Below are positions 50,905-63,465 of a DNA stretch of 64,000 bases, piece by piece; the first letter of the stretch is position 1; every line of letters starts with the position of its first letter. The DNA lies in contig NC_134117.1 of the NCBI RefSeq assembly GCF_040939455.1, positions 22,995,501 to 23,059,500 of the forward strand, in the 5' to 3' direction. Below the pieces are notes generated by a model. The model worked only from the letters and a program-made list of their open reading frames with translations. It ran no database searches and was not told the DNA's origin. The DNA comes from Microcebus murinus. Lineage: Eukaryota; Chordata; Mammalia; Primates; Cheirogaleidae. The position numbers were made by a program, and so were the translations under genes.

Positions 50905-51105
50905 TAGCTGACATTCACTGGGCACTTATCGTGTGCTAGGCCCTGTGGGGATCATCACATTTAATGGGAAGCTCCCTTTATAAGCCTCACTTTGCATCTA
51001 AGGAAACCCTGACTCAGAGAGGGTAAGGCACTTGCCCAAGCCCACACAGCAGGGAAGCAGTAGATGTGGATTTGAATTTCAAGTCATGTTCTTCATCCAT
51101 GAAGC
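50905..51105 (-). repeat. MIR SINE
   Basis: CACTTATCGTGTGCTAGGCC, GACTCAGAGAGGGTAAGGC and CTTGCCCAAGCCCACACAGC are in antisense MIR order. Confidence 0.8.
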
Positions 51106-51304
51106 CAGCACTGCCTCTGGTCCTTTCTGAGGCTCACTTCCTGGCACCTCATTATGCCGTCTTGTGCTGTTCCCTACACGATTTGCAGTGTGAGCCTTGC
51201 TGCCCCAGCTGGGCTGTAAGGGCCTGGAAGTTGGATGCTTCGCCTCATCTTCCCTTCAGCTTGGCATAAAACCAGGCACCAGGCAAGCACTCCCTGGATA
51301 TCTG

Positions 51305-51470
51305 CTGGCTGCTTTGTTCCTTCACTTATTTGGGGAGCGTTAAGTGAGCACCTCTTAGTGTCAAGCGTGGTGCTGGCATCAGGATGCCACGATCCCCCGT
51401 CAGGGAGCTTCCATTCTAATGCGGAGACACAAGGACCAATTCACTCCATTCTCAGAACAGCCCTGGAAAG
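51305..51470 (-). repeat. L2 fragment
   Basis: GTTAAGTGAGCACCTCTTAG, CGTGGTGCTGGCATCAGG and GGGAGCTTCCATTCTAATG are in antisense L2 order. Confidence 0.65.
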
Positions 51471-54400
51471 GTAACTACTCTTTTGCAGAGTAATAAATGG
51501 AAGCTTCAGCAATGTGGAGGTGTCCTTCAGACCCTCTCGCCTGCTCATCACCTGCCAAATTAAATAACAGAAACCGTGATTCCAGCAGACCAAGGCAGGC
51601 ACCGAGTGTGATGGTACCCGCTACACACTCTCCAGCGATGTTTGTTGCAGTATAGGCAGCTGCTATCGTCCCCTCCTCCGAGTCCCTTTGAAAAGCCCTT
51701 TGATCAGAGAAGCCCCTTTGGCCCAGGTGTGCAGGGACAGCTTCTGTGTTTTGAATGTGACTGGTGGACACGTGGTTCTAGAAGGAGCCTTTACCCCCTG
51801 CAAGATTCTGGTGTTCACTTCTGAGTTTACTGTGACTGCTTCATGAACACAAAGTCCTAGAGAGCCTGGGGGCAGGTGGTCAGGATTACTAGAAAGGTCC
51901 TGCCACCTGGCCATTAGCCCTGTCGTAAGCCTGTTAGTGTGCGTATTGGAGTGGAGGCCGCCCTCCACCACACCCGGGCTTCTGAGAGGTGGTTGTTCTG
52001 CAGCATCACCTCCCTCCCCACCCCAAACAAGGATACCCACCCCAGAGGAGAGTTGGAATTTTAACAGGGCCCCAACCTGAGCGTGCTCATCCTTTTCAGC
52101 CTCATGGCCGTAGGCTATTGAACTTGATTTTGCAGGCAGGGTGTTGGGTTGGCAAAGATGTACTTGTGTTCTGCTCCTTGGCCATGGGGGGTTTGCTTCT
52201 GGGGCTGGGGACAGTCTGCAGGTGTTGCTGCTAGCCACATCTTTGGTGCTTCAGAGGCCCTGAAATAGATTGTATTAGGTCCGCCTGTCATTGTTGCCAT
52301 GTGCCCAGCGGACTGAAAGGCCTAGTGCGCCTTATAGGAAAGGCTTGGGGAAAAGGGGAAACTGGGAGGGAGATGGAGTCACCTATGTTAAACAGAAACG
52401 GACACAGCATGTGTTAAGATCTAGGTTGTTCTGAGCCAAAAAGTAGCAAACAAAGGCGGATGTAATAATTGACTAATTGTGAAAAGCATAGTGTGAACAC
52501 CACAAGGGACGGTCACAGACTCGCCAGGCTAGAGGGGGCCCAGGTCAGATGTCGGAACTCTGCAGGGCTTTCTATCTGGCTGCAGCCATGTGTTGTTAAG
52601 AAGGATCTTTGACACCAGGACCTTCACTGCTTCCCAGCGGGGGTCGGTCAGTGGGCCACAGCAGGTAGGAGACACGGCATTGGCCCAGCGTCTGGTGTAG
52701 CCACTCACACTGGGAGCAGCAGCCCTGGTATCCTCTGCCCTGCTGGGCAGCATGGATCTAGAGGACAGCTTGGCCTAATTTGGGGCTTGTGTGGCCCTTC
52801 CGACCAACCCGCCACAGTAGAACTTAGTGCATGGAGCACTCTGAATGGAAGGCTTACACTTACTGGTACCTTAGATAGGATGACATCATCTGGGAAGAAC
52901 TTGATGTGATGAACTTCTCCAGCAGGAAGGCAGGGCAGTGAAGGTGTCCCCAAATGTGAACTCCCCTCTGCTGGCTGCTAGATTGAGTTCATTCTGGTTT
53001 CTGGGGCCATATCCTTTAGCAATCAATCACAAATGTTAGGCATCCCTCCATCCCCAGACTCCAGAAGACTTGAGGAAGTTGCAGAGCTGGGTCTTGACCT
53101 TGAAGACCCTAGAGAGCAGTGACAGTCCACCCAGGGGAACAGGTGCTGTGTGAGTTAGAATAACGTTAGCCCCTTTCTCTGCATGGCTGCAGCCCCGAAT
53201 CAAGGTACACAGTTTGGAGAGTGGAGTACAGGTTAAATTTCACCCCTACTTCTCCCCGTGACCAGGCAACCTTTGGGCAGTGAACAGCTTGCCCAACTGT
53301 GTACAATGGCCGAAGTCCTAGCCAGCTGATGCCAGCCCCATGGTCATGTGAGCAGGTGAAAGAAGATTGTCATTGAGTTTCCATGTGGCCTGGGGCCAGG
53401 GACAGCTGGCAGGGGTCCAGGGAAAGTGAGGCCTCCCTCAGTAAATTGAGCCACAGTGCCAGGGAGATATACAGTTCCCTCCAAGCTCCTAACTCTTTGA
53501 CCCTCAAGGTACTTTTTTCAGCAACGGGGGCAACAAGTACTTACTGGAACTTTCTAATTAAACACAGGCAGGTCCTACGCCTTCTAGGAATGGTTGGGCT
53601 GTAAATTTGTGGTTGTTACTTAGTCCCAGCTCAGATCAGATCATGGACATCCCTCCGTGGGAACTGGGTGGGCTTCGTTCTGTGTGCTCTGGAGTCGAGC
53701 CGTGAGTCTGATTTGCATCAAGGCCATTTTGTTGTTGGAATGGGCAAGGCTCAGAGAGGACAGAAGCACCCACTGGCAAGACAAGCTTGGAAGCCCCAGA
53801 CACGGCTGGGCCTCGTGTGCTGAGTGGCCAGAAGGCAGCCCAGTACGACCTCAGAAAGGGCAGGCCGGTCAGACCGAGGCACTGAGCTGGTTGCCCAGCG
53901 AGAGCCCCCCGCTGTGTCGTGGTGGCGGTCCTCCTCCATCGCAGGTGAGCGTGGCAGGAGAGCAAGAGCCTCTGGGTCTCCCCATCTGGTTGACTCAGGG
54001 GAAGCTGGAAGCAGGTGCTGTTCTGTTGTGAGCCTTCACAGACGCCTGCCATCTGCCCCGAATGGCCAGAGACAGGGGAAATAGAATCCATGGGTTTTTA
54101 AAATCCAGAAGGAAGGGAAACTCCACCCGGGAAACATAACCCCAAGTAAAGTGTTTGGAAGCAGGATGTTTAATTGCCAAACCTTTCTTGAGATCCAGCT
54201 GCCGGGTAATGTTATCTTGGCTGCTGCTGGAGCCAGAGGAGAGTTTATCTGGGGCCCAACGCAGGCTGTAAATAGAGCCGGCTTTCTCAGATGACCTCTG
54301 CCCTGTCCCCCTTCCCTGTCACCTGCTTTTCTCTGCTGTTCATCTCTGAAGTTTCCAGTGGCGGCAGGGCCAGCCCAGGGAGACTTGAGAAACTGGTGTT

Positions 54401-55859
54401 GGGGTCGGGGCTGGTGGTGGGTCGGGCTGGAATGCTGTGCACCTGTCTCTCATCAGGAGCGACAGTCCGGGAGGTTCAAGGTTTGGAGGAAAGCAGACGA
54501 GCTGCTGCCGAGATGAGAGAAAGGGGTCTGGACACCGTCCTGCATCTCCAGGCTTATCTGCATGGTCTCTGGCCATCTCCTCAACCCAGGATTTAGACCC
54601 AGGCCCTGGGGGGGCCTCTGGCAAATCCTAGAAGTTTGGGAGAACCTGGGACTGGGGGCTTGTTTCCCACCCCACACTTGAGTCACACTCGTGCCTGCTC
54701 AGGACATAGGAAGTGGGTGCAGGATGTTGGCAGGAGCAATCCTTTGCCCAAAAAGGAAAGAAATGCTTTTTTTTGCAGGGGGTGGGAGGAAGCATGGTCG
54801 TGTCCTGGCCAGGTGTCTGTGGCCAACAAGGGTCACACAGACAGCTCTCTGTCACCTCTTTCTCCTGGCTGGGTCTCCAAAGGATGCACCTTTGGTGTGA
54901 GTTCAGATCAAGGGTTGAAGAGACAGGACTCGCTGTGAATTTTCAACTGTTTCTGAGGAGGGCGTGCTCTGGCCGTGTGAGGGGGAGCCCTAGGCTGAGA
55001 ACTAGGAGCTCTGGGTTCCCATCCCAGCTCTGCCACTCACGGGTGTGAGCACACTGCAGTGCTAACCATGCGTGCCTCAGGCCTGGCAGCCCTGAAGCTT
55101 GCGCCCGTTGTGTAGAGGAGGAGCCTGAAGGTCTGAGCTGAGGTCTCAGGGCCAGTGAGGAGGGTGCTGGGAGTTAAACCCAGCTATGGCTGACTGAAGA
55201 ATCTGCTCTTTCTCTCCCGCCCATGCCCTTTCCTTGACTAATCACCACCCTGGGTTCCTCCTTTGCAAAAGCAGAGTCCTCCCAGGATCCTCCCAGCTGC
55301 CAGGGGCTGTGAGCCTGCAATTAATTCTCCCTGGGAGGTGAAGGGAAGCCTAATTGCTACAGGGGATGCAGGGTGTGTTAAGCCCAAGCTAAGCCCTTCC
55401 TCTGGGCTCCCCTTGGTCGGCTCAGGAGAAAGGCCGCTGTCTAATGGCCTCGCAGGGCTCGCTGGCTTACCGCGCTGTCTCTGGGGAGGGCTAGGCCGCA
55501 GGGGGCAGGAGGCAGCACTGGTGCATGCTCAGCACCTGCTCCCCGCCCAGGACCTGCAGGAGGAGGAGGTGCAGGTGGGGAGGGAGATGGGGCTGGAGTC
55601 AGCAGGGGAAATGGGCTAGGTTATAACCCCCGTGGGAATCCCGGAGCACCCCGCCACCATCGGTGATGCTGGTTGCACGGGGGTGTCCTTTGCGTCAGTC
55701 TGGTTTCGTAGCTGTCCTCCCTATTGACTTCTGTCTGGGCTCCCAAGTTCTGTCTCTTCTTGGTCTCAAGAGTTGCCTTTACTCCCCTGTTCCTCCGCGC
55801 ACACTCCCTGATGAGGGCTGTACCGGCTTCCGGGACCACTTAGAGCTTTACTTAATGGG

Positions 55860-55995
55860 TAGGCAGCCTGGCTCAGGCCTGTAATGCCAGTACTTTGGGA
55901 GGCCAAGGTGGGAGGATCCTTTGAGGCCAGGAGTTCAAGACTAGCCTGGAGAACATAGCAAGACCACCCCATCTCTACAGACAAAACAAAACAAA
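55860..55995 (+). mobile_element. Alu monomer
   Basis: GGCTCAGGCCTGTAATGCC, TTTGGGAGGCCAAGGTGGG and AACATAGCAAGACC with an (ACAAA)n tail; a single diverged monomer. Confidence 0.85.
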
Positions 55996-56067
55996 GGTGT
56001 TGTTCAGTGGTCCTGATCAAGTCGTTTGATTTAAATATCCAAACTCCTAAATTTGCACATAGGGAGA

Positions 56068-56305
56068 TAGTCCAGTGTGGTTAAGAGCATAGGGATTGAA
56101 CTCACTAGACCTGGGTCCAAGTCCTTTGCTCTGTATTTAGTTAGCTCTGTATTTAGTTAGCCCAGTTACTTAGCTTCTCTGAGCCTCACCCTCCTCCTAT
56201 ACAATATGGGGATGACAGTGGTAGCTACCTCACTGGGCAGAAGGTTAAATGAGCTAATGTTCATAAATGCTTTGCACTGTACTGGCATCTAGTAGCATTT
56301 AGTCA
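56068..56305 (+). repeat. MIR SINE with an internal short duplication
   Basis: GTGGTTAAGAGCATAGGGATTG is the MIR 5' region; TAGCTTCTCTGAGCCTCACC and GTTAAATGAGCTAATG follow. Inside it, GCTCTGTATTTAGTTA is directly duplicated at 56130-56159. Confidence 0.85.
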
Positions 56306-56831
56306 CCCAAACATTAGGTAACATTACATTGTCTAATGGTTTTACAACCTGGTCATGAGCCACACATTTACATATGATATAAAGCAAAGCGTATCCCCGT
56401 TTATTGTAATAATAGCCCGTAATCTGTTTTGAGCTCATAAGGATAGGAGTGGCCTATTACTTGATGTTCTTCCTTATCAGGGACACGTGTCATAAGTGCC
56501 CCATCTCTGGGTGGCAACATTCAGTCCTATTTGCTTGGCTTTATGGCCCTTTTCTCGGTTGCATTTCAGAACAAACATGCCCCGTGGCATGAGGCTGCCT
56601 CTGTGACTTAGAGGTGGGAGAGGGGCAGGGACTGGATTCAGAGCTCGTTTCCTTGTCCGTTAACTGGGGACAGGGGAGGGACTGGACCGCTCCTGTGTGC
56701 AGTCCCTGCTCCAGGCCTCCGGGAGCTCAGCCAGTCTGGTAGCGACGTGTCTGAATGCTGCTCCTTTTTGCTGACATCCCTCCTTCTCACCAGGGCCCAG
56801 ACACCTGGCTTCTCCGGCTGTTTTGTTCTCC

Positions 56832-56945
56832 TCACTGGTAGAGTCCCCACCCCAGACCTACAGGATGAGAATCACTAGGCAGAGGCCCAGGAATCTGCAT
56901 TTTTATGCAGCTCCCCAGGTGGTCCTGGCATGGGAGCCACCGCTG
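56832..56945 (+). mobile_element. MER5-type hAT relic
   Basis: CCCCACCCCAGACCTAC, GAGAATCACTAGGCAGAGG and GAATCTGCATTTTTATG match the internal part of MER5-like elements. Confidence 0.65.
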
Positions 56946-57454
56946 GGGACCCACAGCCACTGCCTCTCTCCTGTTTCACCTGTGTGTCATCAGTGTTCTC
57001 CCTTTGCTGTGAACCTCAGGCAGGAGGAGGAAGTTCAGCAAAAGGGCCCTCAGGCTGTGGGAGGGGACCCATCCCTCTAGCTTAGACCTCTCCCAGGAGG
57101 GACAGAAATGGGGACAGCAATCCAGATTGTGTGGGCCAGGGGCTTTCTCTCCTGCTCCAGTGACCTCCTGGGCCAAGCCAGCCTTCCAGAGTGGTCTGAG
57201 CCACTGCAGAACCTGATGGAGCCTTGGGACCTGGGGTGACAATCTGGCCCTGAAACGCCTGCATTGCCAAGGCGCCCGAAGAGAAAAGCTTTCAAATCTT
57301 CCACGTGCTAATAGCTCTCCTTTAAATCTACTTCTCATCCAGAGGGCCAGCTTAGTTGTCCAACATAGCCAGATGTGTTCTGAGCACTGCTCTGTGCCGG
57401 GCACCGAGCTGAGACCCAGCAGCACTGAGATGAATCACGCATCTCTGAAATGCT

Positions 57455-57650
57455 TACGATTCCCAAAGTGATTTTCACAGCGAGTTCTGAGGATCAGCTG
57501 CAGCAAAATAACCTGGAGTTTTTAAAAGTGTAGCGGTCCAAGCCTCAAAACCTGGCAGAATTTCAGAGAGTGGGGCCCAGGCACCTCCAATTTTGGAATG
57601 CCCCTCATAGATCTCATTCACTCTAAAGTTTGAGAATCACTGGAAATTAC
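57455..57650 (+). mobile_element. MER5-type hAT relic, near full length
   Basis: CCAAAGTGATTTTCACAGCG at the start and AAGTTTGAGAATCACTGG at the end are the diverged terminal inverted repeats of a MER5-like element, with AGAGTGGGGCCCAGGCACC inside. It ends about 340 bp before exon 2. Confidence 0.75.
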
Positions 57651-57814
57651 TTGCTTAAAAAAATGTAATGACCCCAATTTTATGTTCCTTGTATAAGATA
57701 CATATAAATAAAAATAAGGAAATTAAAACCAATTGTTTTAATCCTGCCTGCCTAAGATAATCATCCTTAGCATTTTACAGAGTGCCCCTCTAGATGCGTG
57801 TGTGTATTTAAACA

Positions 57815-57920
57815 TATATTGTGGCAGCCACATGGTAGCTGACATTGTGCTAGGACCTGGGGACACATGAGATGAGAAAAAGAATGGTCCTAGCCATACA
57901 GAACACCTGCAGTCCAGTTA
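57815..57920 (-). repeat. L2 fragment
   Basis: TGTGCTAGGACCTGGGGACAC followed by AATGGTCCTAGCCATACAG matches an antisense L2 tail just upstream of exon 2. Confidence 0.6.
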
Positions 57921-57987
57921 AGTGATATTTGGAAGCTTGAAGCCCACCTTGGTCACCTTCTCACCTGCTCTTACCTTTTCCCCACAG

Positions 57988-58068
57988 GTATACATCATCA
58001 ACGTGACCTGGTCCGACTCCACCTCCCAGACCATCTACCGGAGGTACAGCAAGTTCTTTGACCTGCAG
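57988..58068 (+). CDS. SH3PXD2A: SH3PXD2A coding exon 2, residues 25-51 (PX domain core)
   Basis: This 81-nt exon lies between a pyrimidine-rich acceptor (TTTTCCCCACAG) and a consensus donor (CAG|GTGAGT). It encodes 27 residues beginning VYIINVTWSDS and ending IYRRYSKFFDLQ. Joined in phase 0 to exon 1, it continues the TKS5 N-terminus without a gap. The RRYSKF motif is the signature of PX domains; the first arginine falls at residue 42, a position known in TKS5 as a phosphoinositide-contacting residue (PI3P / PI(3,4)P2 binding). The basic residues and the aromatic pair are intact, so the domain looks functional. The next exon (starting MQLLDKF in human) is absent from the remaining 5.9 kb. 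The frame stays open for over 300 nt past the donor, but that is unspliced intron and not protein. Confidence 0.97.
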
Positions 58069-60127
58069 GTGAGTTGGTTGGAGCTCAGATGGTGGCCTGA
58101 GTCTCTCCGGTGGGCTGGCCTCTCCCGGTCCTCCCTCATCCGAGATCCGCCGGCAGCATTCTCAGGGTCAGAGTGCAGGTTGGAGCAGAGGGACAGAAGA
58201 GGGAAGCTCGATGGTGGAGCTGAGCCTTTTCCAGTTTTGAGTATTGCAGGAGACACTCAGGGCTTTGTTGGGCTTCCTCAGATGATCTTAACAGTCATGC
58301 TTTGTCACCCCCCTTCATCTGGGGGTAGGAAACCATGGTGGAGAGGTGGGAGGATGGCCGCAGGTGCTGTATGCCTGAGCAGATGTGTCGACACACATCC
58401 AGGGTGAAACACAAGCTGCCACATCATTGCAGGCAAAGAAAAGCAAACACACAGAGAAGACGGAAACAGAAAATAAGCAATTTCTTGAACCACAGACACA
58501 ACTTGGCATACCACTGTGTCTGTCTAACCAGACGAGGCACTTGCCACCCGGGTTGTACATGTGCATGGTAGGTGTGTCTCTAATACACATAGGCATGTTC
58601 ATGGGGGATGGTAGTATGGATCCCGGAGTTACCATTGCAGACACCCCTTTGGTACAAGCTAATTTAGTTAGGCATCTTTTGGTTACAAGTGACAGTTTTA
58701 CACTCATACTGGCTTAGACAGATAGAGACGTGGTTGGAAGGATGCAATCTACCACGTGGGCAGTGAGGCAGTGGCCTTCAGGAACACCTGAAACCAGGAT
58801 CTGTCCTCCCTCTGTCTTGTCTCTGCTTTCCTCTGGGCACTGTCTTCAGCTTCTATTACCTCACATCCTGAGGAAGTTAGCTTTCAACAGCTCTAGAATT
58901 TCCTATCCTGTGGCTCCCAATAGCAGAGAGACTGACTCTCTTCTAGATCCAAATTGAAAAATCCCAGGTAAGACTCTGATTGGTCTGTCTTGGGTCAGGT
59001 GTCCTCTCTGGACCAATCAGTATGGCCAGGGGTGGAGGGTTATGTGGCACAGACATGGCCACTAGGCAGCCCACCCTTGTGGATCAGAGAGGCAAGCACC
59101 AGAGAAAAGGGAATCATTGTGAGTTGAGCAGCAATCCTTCCTATCCCAGGATGGGAAAGCCAAGATGTTCTAGATTCCTCGTCAGGGCTGTGAGCCTGGC
59201 TTAGGTGAATAAAAGTGCAAAGAAGAAACCCTCACTCCTAGTCCTCGCAACAGGGTCCACTCCCTCCTCGGCAGCCTTGGTGGTGAGTCATCTTGAGAGG
59301 TCAGGCCTGCCTGTTTTGCCCCCGATACCTGATTTTATCTCACTGTCCTTATCTACCTATGAGACAAGCCCGCTTCCTGTGTACAAATCCTCTCTTAATC
59401 CCGCAGTATGGGATTGAATATCCCATTGAGTATGGGTTTGAAAGCCACTCCTTATCCTTCTGACTTCTTCCTCTTCCCCCCTTAATGCCTGCCCAGTCTC
59501 CCTGGGTGCAGTGTGAGCTGGTGGGGTTTGCTGACACCCCATCAATGGGCGAAGTGTGCTGGACAGGAAATGATAACTCATTCGGGAAGAGGGAGCCTTG
59601 AAAGGACTCATTGAAGAGCTGAAGGGGCCTGAGAGCCAGCTCGAACTTCCACATCAGAACTTTTCTTCTTCCCCCTTCTGTTCTGGTCCCCCAGCCCCTC
59701 CCGAGTTGCAGCCTGTCACAAGAAAGGAATGCTGCCCCCCACCCCACCTCTCCCTTGCCTGGAGGGCTCCTTCCTCCTATGGGGAGGGGACACATGAGCA
59801 GGGAGCAGCTTGTGCAGTGCGCTGGCCCTGGCCTTGGAGCGGCCATGAGCGTGGCCAGGCTTGTCCCTCTGGGTCGTTGCTGGCCTGTAGATGCAGTTTG
59901 GGAAGGGCTTGGGATGGTTTCTTGGAATTTAACCTTTGAGCCAAGTGTGGCCTCTGTGAACCCGTGTCGCACACCATGATGACTCTTAGTGGCATGTGTT
60001 TTGGAAAGCCTTCCTCATGTATCAGGACCACCGATTGTAATATGGCAGCTCCTATAGAGGAAGAGCAAAGGGAGTTGCTAACTTCATCTCTGGCCGTTGG
60101 TGGCCCTCAGAACTCAGCTTTCTGAGA

Positions 60128-60310
60128 GTGGCGTAGAGTTGAGGCACTGGGGACACATTGCCTGGGACTGGTTACTGGCTCTGTCACCGTGTGACTCTGG
60201 ACAGGTTCCTTAACTTCTCTTAGCTCACTTTTGTTATCTGTAGAATGAAGATTAGAATGGAACCCACCCAGCAGGGTCGTTGGGAGGAGTGAATGAGCCG
60301 CCCCATGTTT
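60128..60310 (+). repeat. MIR SINE
   Basis: GTTACTGGCTCTGTCACCGT, GTGACTCTGGACAGGTTCC and GTTATCTGTAGAATGAAG match MIR, in intron 2. Confidence 0.7.
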
Positions 60311-61842
60311 TCTTGACACTTGGTTGCCTGGCGAATTGCTTGGTGTCACCAGGTGATGGGACGTTGGCTGCATGGTGGCAGGGCCTGGGGCGTGGGGCCC
60401 GCTCCCCTGGTGCTGCTTTGCTGCTGTCCTCACTCGGCTTTGTCTGTGCTGACGGGCTGCCCTGTGCCCAGTCCCGTGCCAGGGTGTTTAGGGTCATGGG
60501 AGCCCCAGCTCCTCTTTGGAGCTTGCCTCTGGGACAGGAGGGGAGCATGTTGGGATCGGGGTGTGGCCCATGGGGACAGCTCTCAGAAACGCTTTGCTCT
60601 TTCCCTTTCGCCTGAGCCCATGTGGGACCCTGAAGGGCCAGACTCGCTGAGGCTGCTGCACCAGCTCACGGTGCTGCACCTCCTGGAGACCACAGACGCC
60701 TCTGTGATTCTGGTGGAAGCCCTCCCCCCAGAAAAAGAGTGTATGCGTACAGTTTTCCTTACAGTGTCAGGTGTTCACAGACCCCCTGTGGACCCCCAGT
60801 GAGGAACCACTGAGCAAAACCAGTTTAGATCATGAGATACACGTTCACATCTGGCATTACTTGGGCACCATTTGGGGGTTTCTACGTGGCACTCAGATAA
60901 TAGCAGGGGGCCTGGACACCCCTTTGATGGACCCCTGTGTCTTCTCTCTCCTGTAAGTTAGTTGCCCTCTCCCCAGCATGGGTCCCCTGACTTCCCCTCT
61001 CTTGTCTCCCTCTTCAAAAGGCGTCTTCTATGCCTGGTGGAGGGCGGGTTACCGAGAGCCGGCTTTGGGTCCCCACCTCTCTAACGTAACCTGGGAATTG
61101 TGCGAAGTCAGACCGCGTGGTCCCCACCCTTCGTGGCTGTGAGTTGAGAGCCTGGGGTACGTGCAGACCCCATTTCATTTGGGACAGCACACGTACCCTC
61201 CAGTTCTGAGGGGTAGGGTGCACGGGGAGATGGAACTGTGCCCCAGCCTTCACGCTCCTCAGCCACGAGGCCAGGGGGCATGTGAAGGGTGCCTTGTCAC
61301 AGAGCTGAGCACAAGCCCCACGTTCTGTCCCCGGCAGAGTCCCTGTCAGCACGGCACCCCCACCTGCCTGCATGCAAGTGAGATTTGAAGCAGAACATCT
61401 GTCTGGGTTATTATCTTCAAAGCTTCTGCCAGGACCTAACTGCCCTGTATGTGGGGCTCTCAAGAAATGCTTGGAAATGAACGATCTGAGACACACGCCA
61501 GGGCAGCCAGCCCAGAGGAGGGAGGCAAGAGCCGGAGGCTTGCACTTGGAGAAGAGCCAGTGTCCCTTTGAGGTGACCTTGGCATGAATGAGTCCTCCAC
61601 AAGGTACTTAGAACTCTGGTGGCCCACTGGGGAGCTACTCATAGGGGGTGGGGACAGTCCGAGGGTCAGGGGAGAGAGGGAAGAGAAACCACAGCCACCC
61701 CATAACTGCTCATCCCACGCTTTCGGAAGCTTGAGGAATGCACAGAACAGAGTCATTGATCTTGGTCCCCCTCTGCGCCCCAGCCCTGGGCTCCATTTAC
61801 TAGCTGCTGTTGCTTGTGAGGTCCTGAATCAGGATTGCCAGA

Positions 61843-61985
61843 TAAATGTGACTTAAATTTCAGATAAACAACAAATGCTTCTGTTAGTATAAGTATGTTT
61901 CAAATATTGTATGGCACATACTTATACTAAAAAGTTCTTGGTTGTTTATCTGAAATTCAGATATCACTATGCATCCTGCATCTTC
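61843..61985. mobile_element. Palindromic non-autonomous DNA transposon (MER-type)
   Basis: The left arm ATTTCAGATAAACAAC...TAGTATAAGTATGT is mirrored by ACATACTTATACTA...GTTGTTTATCTGAAAT about a short centre (TTCAAATATTGTATGG). The ends are GATTGCCAGATAAATG and GCTAAATCTGGC. This is a known type of foldback mammalian element; I do not commit to the exact MER name. Confidence 0.8.
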
Positions 61986-62139
61986 ACTTGCTAAATCTGG
62001 CGGCCCCGCCCTGGCTGTGGCTGTGGGTGGGGAGGATAGGAGTGGAGAGGTGACAGCAGTCCAGGCTGACTCCGGGAACAGTGGATGTGCCCGTGCCAAG
62101 ACTGCCAAGGCAGTGGCTCTCGTGCAGGGCAGAAGCGGA

Positions 62140-62310
62140 ACAGGCTGACGGACACACCAGTGAGAAGGACGAGGCCCCTTCCTGCCAGGAGTCTGCATCT
62201 AGTGGGGAAAGCAGACTTTTAAGCAATTAATTCTACTCTAGGTGAAGTAAATACTAGATAGAGGTATAAGTAACATGCTGTGGGATGAAGAGGAAGGAAA
62301 GAGCAGCCTT
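62140..62310 (-). repeat. L2-like fragment
   Basis: CCAGGAGTCTGCATCTAGTG, AATTCTACTCTAGGTGAAG and CATGCTGTGGGATG fit an antisense L2 segment. Confidence 0.5.
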
Positions 62311-62463
62311 CTTGGGAGGGGAACAAAGACCCATATGGTCTTTATTGGTGACAGCAGCCTGGAGTGACATGGCCATTTCCCCCCCCACCCCCACCCTGGT
62401 TTGGGGAAATTTGGTTGTTTTTTGAGAGTCCTAGTTATAGGGGTAAAGTGTATCCCTAATTCA

Positions 62464-62670
62464 TCCCTCCCTCCCTCCCTCCCTCCCTCCTTTCCTTCCT
62501 TCCTTCCTTCCTTCCTTCCTTCCTTCCTTCCTTCCTTCCTTCCTTCCTTCCTTCCTTCCTTCCTTCCTTCCTCCCTCCCTCCCTCCCTCCCTCCCTCCCT
62601 CCCTCCCTCCCTCCCTCCCTCCCTCCCTCCCTCCCTCCCTCCCTCCCTCCCTCCCTTCCTTCCTTCCCCT
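62464..62670. repeat. 207-base pure pyrimidine microsatellite (CCCT/TTCC)n
   Basis: No purine occurs over the whole span. Blocks of CCCT, then TTCC, then CCCT, then TTCC give rough mirror symmetry. The long Ser-Leu-Pro and Gly-Arg-Glu frames across it are artefacts of the repeat. Confidence 0.97.
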
Positions 62671-62679
62671 ACCCATCCA

Positions 62680-62960
62680 TCCAGTCTTAAGTGTCTGCCT
62701 TCCGCGCCCCAGGCAGAATGCCAGCTCGGGGGATGGACTGGTGATCCAAAGCAGATCTGGTTCCTGCCTTTATGGATCTTACAGCTTAGTGAGGGAAGAC
62801 AGATTTTAGTTTTTTAAAAAAAGACCAAACAGTATTATTTTATACTATTCCAGATGTTACAAAGAAAGGTGCTATGGACATATTATAGGGAAACTTTATA
62901 CTCTGGGATCAGGGCAGGCTTCCTGAAGAAGTGCGTTTTATCTGACAGATGAATGAGTTA
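62680..62960 (-). repeat. L2 LINE tail
   Basis: TTCCTGCCTTTATGGATCTTACA, GATGTTACAAAGAAAGGTGC, TCAGGGCAGGCTTCCTGAAG and CTGACAGATGAATGAG are in antisense L2 order. Confidence 0.75.
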
Positions 62961-63264
62961 TTTTATCTTATTTTACTTTTGAGATCAGGGATTCTTTTGT
63001 GCTTCTGTGAAAGCAAAAGACTCTCTCCCCGGACAAATGCACGAATGCGTATCTACAATCTTAATAACTTTTTTGGTCATGACACTCCCCTAAAATCCAT
63101 CAGGGAGTGCCAGGATAAGCCCCTCTCCTCTGCCCTAGCCCCTTTTCTGTCACCATATCTTTTGCCTTCAGACCCGGTGGTTCTGCCTCCGCCGCACATG
63201 GGGGGCTGCACGCTGAACCCACCCCTCTCCCTGCCCACGCGGAAGCCCAGGCATGGAGGCTTTA

Positions 63265-63465
63265 GACCCCTGCTGTCCAATGTGGTAGCCACTGGCCACA
63301 TGTGGCTATAATTTAAATGAAATTAAATTTTTAAAATTTATTTTTAAAAAATTTAAATTAAATGTTTAGGTCCTTAGTCACACTTGCTACATTGCGTGCA
63401 CTCAGTAGCCACAGTGGCAGGTTCTATTGTACTGTGCCAGTTTAGACCGTCCAGAACACACTACA
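63265..63465. mobile_element. Foldback DNA transposon relic
   Basis: GCTGTCCAATGTGGTAGCCAC, GGCCACATGTGGCTATAATTT, an AT-rich centre, then CTCAGTAGCCACAGTGGCAGG and TTCTATTGTACTGTGCCAG form diverged inverted arms of a known dispersed family that I cannot name with confidence. Confidence 0.7.

Noticed and set aside
57922..58407. 161-codon open frame through exon 2
   Set aside because: Only 57988-58068 is exon; the remainder is flanking intron that happens to stay open, bounded by consensus splice sites.
62401..62817. Ser/Leu/Pro repeat protein and Gly/Arg/Glu antisense frame
   Set aside because: Translation of the pyrimidine microsatellite in both directions.
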